A stretch of DNA of 64,000 nucleotides from DASRHK01 sp963776465 (GTDB taxonomy: Bacteria; Pseudomonadota; Gammaproteobacteria; Nevskiales; Nevskiaceae): the NCBI GenBank assembly GCA_963776465.1, contig CAVZMV010000002.1, positions 1,922,001 through 1,986,000 on the forward strand, in the 5' to 3' direction. A program made the translations under genes and the position numbers. Position 1 is the first letter of the stretch, and every line of letters starts with the position of its first letter. Shown in pieces: positions 25,044 to 32,341 of the stretch. The notes under the pieces are model-generated. The model searched no databases. It was not told the DNA's origin and saw only the letters and a program-made list of their open reading frames with translations.

Positions 25044-25808
25044 GTGAAGAACACGTTTGCAAAAGGTGCGGTCATCGTCTTCGGCGGCAGCGGCGGCATC
25101 GGCCAGTGCGTGGCCAAGTCGTTCGGCGACGCCGGATCCAACGTGGCGATCGTCTACCGCTCCAAGCGCGAGGTCGCCGAGGAAGTTGCGCACAAGATCA
25201 CCACGCACGGCCGCAAGGCGACGACGCACGCCGCCGACGTCACCGACGCCGCGCAGGTCAAGGCCGCGGTTCACGCCGCGGAAGAAGCCCACGGCGGGAT
25301 CCACACCGTGGTCTGGGCCGCAGGTCCGGTCGTCGAGCAGGTCTACATCGCCGACACCAGCCCCGAGCTTTACAAGAAATCCATCAACGTCGAGGTCCAC
25401 GGCTTCTTCAACGCCGTGCAGGCGACGCTGCCGATCATGCGTGCCGGCGGTGGCGGCTCCTACATTCACCTGGGCTCTGCGGGCCACGTCTGGTGGCCGC
25501 AGAAGGACGGCCTGTCGGTGGCGCCGAAGGCCGCCAACGAGGCGCTGGTCAAGGGCATCGCCAAGGAGGAAGGGCGCCACAACATCCGCGCGAACTCGGT
25601 GCTGGTCGGCGTGATCGAGGCCGGCATGTTCCTGGAGCTCCTGAAGCGCGGCGTGTTCGACCAGAAGTGGACCGACGAGACGCAGAAGCTCCTGTGCCTC
25701 AAGCGCTGGGGCAAGCCCGAGGAGATCGGCCACGCGGCCGTGTTCCTCGCCACCAACGGTTACGTCACCGGACAGCAGATCAACGTGTCCGGCGGATTCG
25801 GCGTGTAA
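25044..25808 (+). CDS. SDR-family protein lacking the catalytic tyrosine
   Basis: 254 residues from a GTG at 25044, chosen for GGAGAAG 4-5 bases upstream. FGGSGGIGQCVA (13-24) is the cofactor loop; WAAG replaces NNAG. Ser145 is in place (HLGSAGH), and Lys162 is present, but the Tyr of Tyr-x3-Lys is Ser158 (LSVAPKAAN). The C-terminal NVSGGFGV is normal. Without the Tyr, classical proton relay is not possible, so the protein may catalyse something else, or may be a binding or scaffold subunit. It follows the FGE gene by 23 bp and may be cotranscribed. Its TAA stop lies in a family B repeat. Confidence 0.82.
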   Translation: MKNTFAKGAVIVFGGSGGIGQCVAKSFGDAGSNVAIVYRSKREVAEEVAHKITTHGRKATTHAADVTDAAQVKAAVHAAEEAHGGIHTVVWAAGPVVEQVYIADTSPELYKKSINVEVHGFFNAVQATLPIMRAGGGGSYIHLGSAGHVWWPQKDGLSVAPKAANEALVKGIAKEEGRHNIRANSVLVGVIEAGMFLELLKRGVFDQKWTDETQKLLCLKRWGKPEEIGHAAVFLATNGYVTGQQINVSGGFGV

Positions 25809-25851
25809 GAGGGGCTTCAGCCCCGAATGTAGGAGGGGCCGTTGGCCCCGA
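25804..25851 (+). repeat. Dispersed palindromic repeat, family B, direct pair
   Basis: Two head-to-tail elements: 25804-25826 (TGTAAGAGGGGCTTCAGCCC then CGA) and 25828-25851 (TGTAGGAGGGGC, then GTTGGCCCCGA after one C). The first contains the stop codon of the SDR gene; the second ends three bases before the AGGAGA ribosome site of the next gene. Confidence 0.8.
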
Positions 25852-25863
25852 CCAGGAGACCAA

Positions 25864-26349
25864 ATGCCCCTGCAACTGGAAGACATCGAGCTCATCAAGC
25901 AGCTGAAGTACCGTTACTGCCGCTGCATCGACATGGCCAACATCGCGGAGCTGAAGACGCTGTTCACCGAGGACGCCAGCGTGCGCTACGTCGGCGGCTC
26001 CTACCTGTTCGAGGCGCAGGGCCGCGACAAGATCTGCGAGGCGATCGAGTACGCGTTCCACGCCGACGCCATCGCCTTCCACCACGTGAACCACCCGGAG
26101 ATCGAGATCGTCTCGCCGACCGAGGCCAAGGGGACCTGGTATCTCAAGGACTGGTTCCTGGACCTGAAGCACAAGGTCATCACCGACGGTAGCGCGCTCT
26201 ACAAGGACACCTACGTCAAGCAGAACGGCACCTGGCTGATCAAGCGCGCCACCTACGAGCGCATCTTCGAGATCGTGACGCCGGTGACGCAGGTGCCCAA
26301 CGTCACGGCGCATTACCTGGCCAAGCACGGCAAGAAGCAGCCGGGGTAG
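25864..26349 (+). CDS. NTF2-like (SnoaL-type) protein
   Basis: 161 residues, start supported by AGGAGA. DIELIKQLKYRYCRCIDMANIAEL, FTEDASVRYVGG and DTYVKQNGTWLIKRATYERIF are the usual order of helix and strand signatures in SnoaL_4 NTF2-like proteins. Family folds serve as isomerases, dehydratases or oxygenase subunits. It probably shares a transcript with the SDR upstream, separated only by the repeat pair. Converges with the lipoprotein gene; the stops are 9 bp apart. A paralogue is at 7464. Substrate unknown. Confidence 0.8.
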   Translation: MPLQLEDIELIKQLKYRYCRCIDMANIAELKTLFTEDASVRYVGGSYLFEAQGRDKICEAIEYAFHADAIAFHHVNHPEIEIVSPTEAKGTWYLKDWFLDLKHKVITDGSALYKDTYVKQNGTWLIKRATYERIFEIVTPVTQVPNVTAHYLAKHGKKQPG

Positions 26350-26358
26350 TTGCGCGCC

Positions 26359-27156
26359 CTACAAAATCGGCGACTTGTAGACCTCGTAGACGTCGACCGT
26401 GCCGCCCGGGAAGTAATTATTCGGCGGCAGCTTGAAGACGCGCTCGCGCGCGTCCCAAGTCAGCTCCAGCGGGTGCTTGGCGTCGTTGGGATCGTAGACC
26501 TTGAAGCGCGTGACGTGCTTCTTCTCCTTGACCCCGTAGAGCAGCACCGCGTGATTGATCTTGATCCGCGGGAACAGGACCAGGTGCACGATCGGCGGCC
26601 GGTTTGCGCGAATCTCCGCGGCCAGGGTCCTGGCCATCTCCTGCTGGTGACCCGCGGAGAACGGGAAGACCATTCGCCAGTTGCCGCGCTGGATATAGCT
26701 GTGCACTGCGCTGCCGAGGCTGCCCTTCAGCAGCGCCTCGTGCTCGGCGCTGAAGCGGTGCAGGCTCGCGTAGCCCGGAATCACGACGCGCTGCTCGGCC
26801 GGCTCGCTGATGGCCGGATCGTGGGCGATGACGCTCTCCACCAGCTTGCGGTAATCGTCCTCGGAGACCTTCGGCAGGTTGCGGTCGAAGCGCGCGAACT
26901 GGAAGAACTGCCGCGCCGAGCGCGCGAGCACGAAGCAGTGCAGGGCGTAGTCGGCGTCCTTGTTCTCCTCGGTGTCGGTGCGCTCGCCGGTGACCGGGTC
27001 CATCTTGTAGTGCCACTTGAGCTCGTTGGCGAAGGCGAAGCTGTCGTGCCGGAACTTGAACGGCCGGTCGTTGGCGGGCTCCAGCACCGGCTCCAGGCCG
27101 AGACGGGCGCAGGCCGTGGCCGCCAAGACACTCAGCAGAAGGAGGAGACGTCGCAT
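26359..27156 (-). CDS. Predicted lipoprotein of unknown function
   Basis: 265 residues from the ATG at 27156 (GAGG a few bases upstream); longer frames overlap the dehalogenase gene and are rejected. The signal ends ATAC with Cys16, a slightly non-standard lipobox. The mature part has no family I recognise: it includes NELKWHYKMDPVTGERTDTEE, a His/Cys segment HCFVLARSARQFFQFARFDRNLP, and a later HAVLLYGVKEKKHVTRFKVYDPND that resembles the end of papain-fold proteins, with His-Ala before a beta-strand and a later Asp. An enzymatic role is therefore possible but unproven. Last gene of the DUF1302-DUF1329-dehalogenase operon, 41 bp after the dehalogenase. Confidence 0.7.
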   Translation of the reverse strand: MRRLLLLLSVLAATACARLGLEPVLEPANDRPFKFRHDSFAFANELKWHYKMDPVTGERTDTEENKDADYALHCFVLARSARQFFQFARFDRNLPKVSEDDYRKLVESVIAHDPAISEPAEQRVVIPGYASLHRFSAEHEALLKGSLGSAVHSYIQRGNWRMVFPFSAGHQQEMARTLAAEIRANRPPIVHLVLFPRIKINHAVLLYGVKEKKHVTRFKVYDPNDAKHPLELTWDARERVFKLPPNNYFPGGTVDVYEVYKSPIL

Positions 27157-27197
27157 ATCCCTCAAGACCCGCCGGCGGAACGATCGTTCCGCCGTCT

Positions 27198-28109
27198 TCA
27201 GCCCTGCCGCGGCCGGAAGTGCTCGACCGCGGCGCGCGCCACGGCATCGCCCCATTCCTGGACGAAGTGGCCGCCGTCGGCGACCTGCATCGGCTCCGGG
27301 CAGTTGCGGATGTGCTTGCGAAGGTGCGCCATGACGGGCGGACCCAGCACCGGGTCCTTCATGCCGACGGCCATGAACGCGGGCTTGTCCCACTTCGTCG
27401 ACCACCAGTCGCGCGCCTGCCGGGAGATCTCCGCACCGTCCGCGTCCGGGCGATCGGGCACGAGGTTGGGGAAACGGCGCACGCCCGACTTGTGGCGCGC
27501 GTCCGGGAACGGCGCCGCATAGGCCGCAGCTTCGTCGTCGGACATGCCCGCGGTAGACCGCTTCATCAGCGCGGCGATGTCCATGTCCGGCGAGCGGTTG
27601 TTGAACGCGCGCCAGGCCAGGAAGCCTTCGCCGAGCGGCATGTCACCGGTGCCAAAGCCGGTGTTCATCACCAGCAGGCGCGCGAAGCGCTGCGGCATCG
27701 ACGGCGGCAGCGTCAAGCCCAGCAGTCCGCCCCAGTCCTGGCACACGAGCGTGATGTTCTTCAGGTCCAGGCGCTGGACGAAGTCGATCAGCGTCTGCCG
27801 GTGGAAGTCGAACGTGTAGACGGACTCGTCGACCGGCTTGTCCGAGCGTCCGAAGCCGAAGAGATCGGGCGCCACGACGCGCGCCCCGGCGGCGACGAAC
27901 ACCGGGATCATCTTGCGGTACAGGTACGACCAGGTCGGCTGGCCGTGCAGGCACAGGTAGGTTTCGGCGGCGTCCTTCGGACCCTCGTCGAGGTAGTGCA
28001 GACGCAGTCCCGGCGCGTGCGGCAGGTCGGAGACGTAGTGCGGGGCGAAAGGAAAGCCCGGCAGGTTGTTGAAACGCTCGTCGGGCGTGCGCAGTGCTTC
28101 GATGGCCAT
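27198..28109 (-). CDS. Haloalkane dehalogenase, DhlA subfamily (HLD-I)
   Basis: 303 residues, full length. LHGQPTWSYLYRKMIPVF, APDLFGFGRSDKPVDESVYTF and CQDWGGLLGLTLP follow DhlA of Xanthobacter closely. The nucleophile is Asp125 (QDWGG), the acid Asp252 (GMKDPVLG) and the base His281 (GGHFVQEWG). Halide-binding tryptophans are Trp126, next to the nucleophile, and probably Trp166 in the cap (GFLAWRAFN), matching DhlA Trp125 and Trp175. The family hydrolyses carbon-halogen bonds in the cytoplasm to alcohol, halide and proton. Third gene of an operon with DUF1302 and DUF1329, 4 bp behind the latter, which implies co-expression with hydrophobic-compound transport. The true substrate may not be a haloalkane. 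Confidence 0.88.
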   Translation of the reverse strand: MAIEALRTPDERFNNLPGFPFAPHYVSDLPHAPGLRLHYLDEGPKDAAETYLCLHGQPTWSYLYRKMIPVFVAAGARVVAPDLFGFGRSDKPVDESVYTFDFHRQTLIDFVQRLDLKNITLVCQDWGGLLGLTLPPSMPQRFARLLVMNTGFGTGDMPLGEGFLAWRAFNNRSPDMDIAALMKRSTAGMSDDEAAAYAAPFPDARHKSGVRRFPNLVPDRPDADGAEISRQARDWWSTKWDKPAFMAVGMKDPVLGPPVMAHLRKHIRNCPEPMQVADGGHFVQEWGDAVARAAVEHFRPRQG

Positions 28110-28113
28110 TTTT

Positions 28114-29460
28114 CTAATCCCTTCCTGCTTTCTGCAGATTCTGCGGCGTGAAGAACCCCGACGGGAACGACATGCCGAACTTGGCGATGTAGCCCTGCTC
28201 GTTGGGCAGGTTGTTGATGAGATAGCGCCGCGAGAACAGGTCGTAGATCGTCAGCGGCGCCGCCACCACCGCCTTGTCCACGACCAGCGGGATGACGAAG
28301 CCTTCCTGGTAGCGCCACAGCTGATCGCGCGCGTCGTAGCAATCCACCGCGACGATGGTCCAGCTGTCCTCGTCGACGTAAAAGGTGCGGCGCTTGAAGA
28401 TGTGGCCCTGGCCGGGCTTGAGCGTCGCGTCGACCACCCAGACGCGGTGCAGCTCGTAGCGCGGATGCTCGGGATTGAGATGGTTGGCGCGGATGATGTC
28501 GGCGTGCTTGAGCTCGGGCCGCACCAGCTTGTAGTTGTTGTAGCCGACGTAGAGCTCCTTTTTTCCGACGAGCTTCCACGAGTAGCGCTGCATCGAGCCG
28601 TTGAACATGTCGGCCTGGTCGACCGTCTGCAGGCCGTCAGATCCGGTCACCGGATTGTCGAAGGCGACGATCGGCGCCTGGCGCACGCGGTTGGTGCCGG
28701 GCGAGTACTGCCAGGCGTCGCGCTTGCCGTCGAGGTGATCCCAGGCGAGCGTCATGTTGCCGGCCAGGCGCGGCGGCGCCAGGTCCTTGCGCAGGATCTG
28801 CAAGACGAGATTGTCCTGGATCGTGCCCGGCTTCTTGACGTTGCCGTACACGAACTGCGCGGAGGTCTGGTAGAAGCTCTGCTCGAACTTGCCGGTCGGC
28901 TGCACCACGAACAGCGTGCCGTTCTGGATCACCGAGTCGCCGCGATAGCGCACCTTGTGGTTCCAGATGACCTCGGCCCCGTTCTGCGGGATCGGGAACG
29001 GATAGCCCAGGCGCGCGTCGGCGAGGCCATCGTCGCCGACGATGGTGGCGGTGGTCGCGTTGGCCTTGGTCGCGGCGTAGATCGCATCCGGCAGCACGAT
29101 CGTGCGGCGCGTCGGATAGACGTTGATCGCGTAGTCGGCGTAGCGCTCGAGCAGCGCGGCGCTGCCGACGGTGAGCTTCGCCGCGTATTGCTTGTAGTTG
29201 GCGTGCGTGATCTTGAAGAGCGGCTTGTCCTCGGGGAAGGGATCCGGGTAGTAGTCGCCGGGCTTCAGGCCGTTGAACGAGGCGGGCAGCGTCTTCATGC
29301 CGCCGGTCCAGGCCGGGATGGTGCCCTCCTTGTTCGCTGCGGTTTCGGCGCCGACCGGCGTCAGCGTGGTGCCGAGCTTGGCTGCATCGGCAGCACTGAC
29401 CTTGGCGATGGCGGGCGTCGTGCTCAGCGCGACGACGATCGCGAATACGGTTTGCTTCAT
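28114..29460 (-). CDS. DUF1329 family periplasmic/outer-membrane-associated protein
   Basis: 448 residues with a signal peptide (about 1-19, TTPAIA) and AGAGG-type ribosome site AGGAG before the ATG. Hallmarks of DUF1329 (PF07044): AKLGTTLTPVGAETAANKEGTIPAWTGG, YPTRRTIVLPDAIY, NGAEVIWNHKVRYRGDS, DAWQYSPGTNRVRQAP and DEDSWTIVAVDCYDARDQLWRYQEG. The fold is related to the LolA/LolB lipocalin-like half-barrel, which binds lipid. DUF1329 nearly always pairs with DUF1302, as here (10 bp apart), and the two are thought to work with RND exporters or uptake of hydrophobic molecules. Second gene of its operon. Confidence 0.9.
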   Translation of the reverse strand: MKQTVFAIVVALSTTPAIAKVSAADAAKLGTTLTPVGAETAANKEGTIPAWTGGMKTLPASFNGLKPGDYYPDPFPEDKPLFKITHANYKQYAAKLTVGSAALLERYADYAINVYPTRRTIVLPDAIYAATKANATTATIVGDDGLADARLGYPFPIPQNGAEVIWNHKVRYRGDSVIQNGTLFVVQPTGKFEQSFYQTSAQFVYGNVKKPGTIQDNLVLQILRKDLAPPRLAGNMTLAWDHLDGKRDAWQYSPGTNRVRQAPIVAFDNPVTGSDGLQTVDQADMFNGSMQRYSWKLVGKKELYVGYNNYKLVRPELKHADIIRANHLNPEHPRYELHRVWVVDATLKPGQGHIFKRRTFYVDEDSWTIVAVDCYDARDQLWRYQEGFVIPLVVDKAVVAAPLTIYDLFSRRYLINNLPNEQGYIAKFGMSFPSGFFTPQNLQKAGRD

Positions 29461-29470
29461 GTCATCTCCT

Positions 29471-31615
29471 CTAAAAATCGTACGTCAGCACCACTTGCAG
29501 GTTGTCGCGATCCGACAGGTTGTTGCTGCGCCCGGCGCCCATGTACCAGGTGTAGCGCACCGCGCCGGACCAGTTGGACAGGTAGTTGAGCGTCACCGCC
29601 GCCGTCGCCTGCTTGCGGCCGGCGACGAACTCACCGGTCGGCAGCGGCGACTTGCCGCCGATGTCGTGGAACCAGATGAGCTGCGGCAGCACGCGCAGGC
29701 CCGGCAGCACGTCCTCGTAGGTCAGCTGGTTCAACATGCGATAGCCCCAGGAGAACGCGGTGGCGAAACCGTCGGCCTGGTAGCTCGGGTTCAGGCGATT
29801 CTCGGCGCCGGTGGCTTGCTGCTCCGGCGTCGGCGTGCCGGTGCCGTCCACGCCGGCGCTGTGGTGGAACTGCACGCCGGGCGCCCCGAACTGCAGCTCG
29901 TCGATGCTCGGCAGGTTCAGCACCTGGAACGCGCCGATCTCCAGGAGCGTGGTGAGCTGATCGGCGCCGAACGGGTTCTGCGAGGCGCCGCGCAGGAACA
30001 GGAACGACATGTCGTAGGCGAGCGTCTTCAGCCGCTCGTATCCACGGATCGGCTGGCCCGGCACCACCGGCTCCTTGCGGTACTGCGTGGCGACGTAGTC
30101 GGGAGTCGCGGTCCGGCGCGCGGGGATGACGATGCTCGGCGTGCCCGGCACCGGCACGCCGTAGGTGATGTTGTCCTCGGGGAACACCGGCTGCAGCGCG
30201 GCGAAACCGACGTCGGTCGGATCGATCTGCAGCGGCTGGTTCGGGCGGTAGACGACTTCGCCGGTCCACGAGACCTCGCCGAGATTGGTCGAGAAGCTCG
30301 CGCCCAGCGCGCGGATGTCCTCGGGGTACTCGAAGTAGAACTTCACCGTGTCGATCGGCACGATCTCGTCGCCGTTGTGCAGCGGCGGCAGGCGGAAGCC
30401 CTGGCAGGCGACGATGAGGTCGACCGGACTGCTGGCGTCGTGCGCGCAGCCCTGCTGCGCGGCGACGAAGCCGATCAGCGGGAAGCGGCTGTGCAGGTTC
30501 ATGTAGGTGAGGCCGAAGGTCGTGCCGCCGAGCCCTTCGGCGAAGTAGGTCGCGTTGAATCCGTACTCGCCCTGGTCGCGCGGCCGCATCTCCGGCCCCT
30601 CGTGCAGCGTGCGGCCCGCGTCGGACAGCAGGCCGACGTTGCCCTGCGTGCGGCCGAGCGGATCGCCTTCGCCGACGTGGTTGCCCGGGTCCTCGCGGTA
30701 CTTGCCGAACAGCAGCATCACGTACGGATCGCCCTCGCCGATGATGTCGTTGGCCGAGTAATACGAGCCGATCGGCGGCAGCTGCACCGGCTTCCATTTC
30801 GCCTGGTAGAAGCCCTGGACCGACAGCGCGTCGGTGAGGTTGGTGCTGAGCACGGCCAGCGGCACGCGGATGAAGACGTCGCGCGTGTCGGAGCCCGGCA
30901 GGAAGCGCAGGTTGGCGTCCGGCGGGTTGACCACGTTGAGGCTGTTGAAGATCAGCAGCGTGCTGGTGCCCAGGCTCAGCAGCTGGTTGCCGAGCTTGAA
31001 CGTCAGCTGCCGCTCGAAGGGCAGGGGCAGCGCGCCGGAAAGGTAGGCGTTGACGAGCTCGTAGCGCGAGCCGATCTGGTCCTCGACGTCCTTGGGCCGC
31101 GGCGTCGTGCGCGGCTGGAAACCGTTGTTGTCCTCGAGGTTGTTCGGGTGCGTCTCGTCGAAGTTGACGTTGACCACGTCGTAGAAATACAGGCCGCTGA
31201 CGTCCAGGCCAAAGTCGCCCCAGGTCAGCTGCAGCCGCGGCGCCGCCTTGACCGCCGCGCTGACGAGATCGCCGCGGTCGTAGTTCAAGTCGCCGTTGTC
31301 GAGGTTGACCGTGGCCGCGCCGGGCAGGGCGAGGTAGGCGGCGTTGCCTTCCACCGTCTGGCAGTTCATGCCGGGCCCCGCCTGGCCGGGCAGCGCTCCC
31401 TTGTCCTCGCAGAACTGCTCCTGGCCCCGCAGGTTGAGCTTGCCGATGAGCTCGGTGTCCTGCGCCTGCGTGCGCATCGACGCGCCGATCGCGACCTGCC
31501 CGCGCAGCGAGCCGGTGATGCCGGTGTCGCCGAGCGAGAAGTCGTAGGCCGCCGCGGGCGCGCAGGCGAGCGCACACCACAGGATCGGCACGACGGGTCG
31601 GCTGCGAGAGAACAT
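29471..31615 (-). CDS. DUF1302 family outer-membrane protein
   Basis: 714 residues from the ATG at 31615, where the signal peptide begins (cleavage after PAAA, near 23). YDFSLGDTGITGSLRGQVAIGASMRTQ, DLNYDRGDLVSAAVKAAPRLQL, FKLGNQLLSLGTSTLLIFNSLNVVNP and GYRMLNQLTYEDVL are typical of DUF1302, and the protein ends VVLTYDF with a terminal Phe as outer-membrane barrels do. Longer than the copy at 285. First gene of a four-gene operon with DUF1329, a dehalogenase and a lipoprotein. Its promoter (TTGACA, 18 bp, TACGAT) overlaps a palindromic operator shared with three other loci. Confidence 0.88.
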   Translation of the reverse strand: MFSRSRPVVPILWCALACAPAAAYDFSLGDTGITGSLRGQVAIGASMRTQAQDTELIGKLNLRGQEQFCEDKGALPGQAGPGMNCQTVEGNAAYLALPGAATVNLDNGDLNYDRGDLVSAAVKAAPRLQLTWGDFGLDVSGLYFYDVVNVNFDETHPNNLEDNNGFQPRTTPRPKDVEDQIGSRYELVNAYLSGALPLPFERQLTFKLGNQLLSLGTSTLLIFNSLNVVNPPDANLRFLPGSDTRDVFIRVPLAVLSTNLTDALSVQGFYQAKWKPVQLPPIGSYYSANDIIGEGDPYVMLLFGKYREDPGNHVGEGDPLGRTQGNVGLLSDAGRTLHEGPEMRPRDQGEYGFNATYFAEGLGGTTFGLTYMNLHSRFPLIGFVAAQQGCAHDASSPVDLIVACQGFRLPPLHNGDEIVPIDTVKFYFEYPEDIRALGASFSTNLGEVSWTGEVVYRPNQPLQIDPTDVGFAALQPVFPEDNITYGVPVPGTPSIVIPARRTATPDYVATQYRKEPVVPGQPIRGYERLKTLAYDMSFLFLRGASQNPFGADQLTTLLEIGAFQVLNLPSIDELQFGAPGVQFHHSAGVDGTGTPTPEQQATGAENRLNPSYQADGFATAFSWGYRMLNQLTYEDVLPGLRVLPQLIWFHDIGGKSPLPTGEFVAGRKQATAAVTLNYLSNWSGAVRYTWYMGAGRSNNLSDRDNLQVVLTYDF

Positions 31616-31642
31616 CGACGGAACACCCCTGGCTTGCAGCGC

Positions 31643-31672
31643 ATCGTAATGCGCTATTTTACATCGTGTCAA
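31643..31672 (-). promoter_or_regulatory. Promoter with operator site 1 of a shared palindrome
   Basis: On the minus strand TTGACA (31672-31667), an 18-bp spacer and TACGAT (31648-31643) form a good sigma70 promoter about 20 bases from the DUF1302 start. The plus-strand bases 31658-31672 read TTTACATCGTGTCAA, matching sites at 32319, 36781 and 55577. The operator covers the -35 box, so repression by occlusion is likely. Confidence 0.7.
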
Positions 31673-31686
31673 CTTTGTGAGGGTTT

Positions 31687-31741
31687 TGTAGGAGGGGCTG
31701 TTAGCCCCGACCCCCCATCGGGGCTGAAGCCCCTCCTACAT
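31687..31741. repeat. Dispersed palindromic repeat, family B, inverted pair
   Basis: 31687-31710 (TGTAGGAGGGGC ... AGCCCCGA) and its reverse complement-type copy 31718-31741 (TCGGGGCTGAAGCCCCTCC then TACAT) face each other across seven C-rich bases. The right-hand copy forms the last codons of the hypothetical gene 31701-32297. Confidence 0.8.
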
Positions 31742-32297
31742 AAACCGGCCCCAGGAAGCTTCGCAGCGACGCGAAGAACCAGGCGTCGACGGGCGAGGGC
31801 AGCAGCACGGTCCAGTCGGCGGCCAGCCGCAGGCTGCTTAGATGCCAATCCGCGGGCGCAGTGAACGTCTTGCCGGGCACGCACTCGGTCTGCTCCACAT
31901 AGAGTTGCCCGTCGGGCAGGCGCGCCAGCGTCACGTCGCGGCCGCCAGCGAAGGTCATCGAATGATGCTTGTCGACCTTCATCAGGCTCGGCAGATCGCC
32001 GCGCGGGATGCCGCCGAACCGCACGACGCGCGCCACGCGCGCGAACGTCAGGCCGTCGACGATGCAGGTCTCGAGCGGCCCGTCGGCCGCTGCACCCGGG
32101 GATCGCAGGAAATGCGCGGCGTCCATCGCGCCGGTGGTGAAGCCGCTCTTCATCAGCGGCGGCGCGACGCGCAACGCCTTGAACTGCGCGAGGACAACCG
32201 GCTCCTGGCAGAGCCAGACGTCGCCGGTCTGCGGATTCATCACTTCCATGTGCGGCAGGCGCGGCTGGCGCGTGACGTTCTCGGGAGGGACGAGCAT
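31701..32297 (-). CDS. Hypothetical protein with repeat-derived C-terminus
   Basis: 198 residues, not recognised. No signal peptide or membrane segment. It has a compact, hydrophobic composition with segments DVWLCQEPVVLAQFKALRVAPP, TCIVDGLTFARVARVVRFGGIPRG and MTFAGGRDVTLARLPDGQLYVEQTECV that look like beta strands of a small soluble domain. The last dozen residues (YVGGASAPMGGRG) and the stop are read through a family B repeat pair, so the native end was probably shorter. A candidate promoter (TTTACA, 17 bp, TAAGGT) places transcription start almost at the ATG. It diverges from the DsbA-like gene across operator site 2. Confidence 0.6.
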   Translation of the reverse strand: MLVPPENVTRQPRLPHMEVMNPQTGDVWLCQEPVVLAQFKALRVAPPLMKSGFTTGAMDAAHFLRSPGAAADGPLETCIVDGLTFARVARVVRFGGIPRGDLPSLMKVDKHHSMTFAGGRDVTLARLPDGQLYVEQTECVPGKTFTAPADWHLSSLRLAADWTVLLPSPVDAWFFASLRSFLGPVYVGGASAPMGGRG

Positions 32298-32304
32298 GGC
32301 GGGG

Positions 32305-32333
32305 ACCTTACATTGATATTGACATCATGTAAA
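32305..32333. promoter_or_regulatory. Divergent promoter region with operator site 2
   Basis: Bases 32319-32333 read TTGACATCATGTAAA, the reverse complement form of the shared palindrome. Leftward, TTTACA (32333-32328) with a 17-bp spacer to TAAGGT (32310-32305) is a plausible promoter. Rightward, the TTGACA is present but no convincing -10 was found before the ATG at 32342. Confidence 0.6.
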
Positions 32334-32341
32334 CTAGTGCG

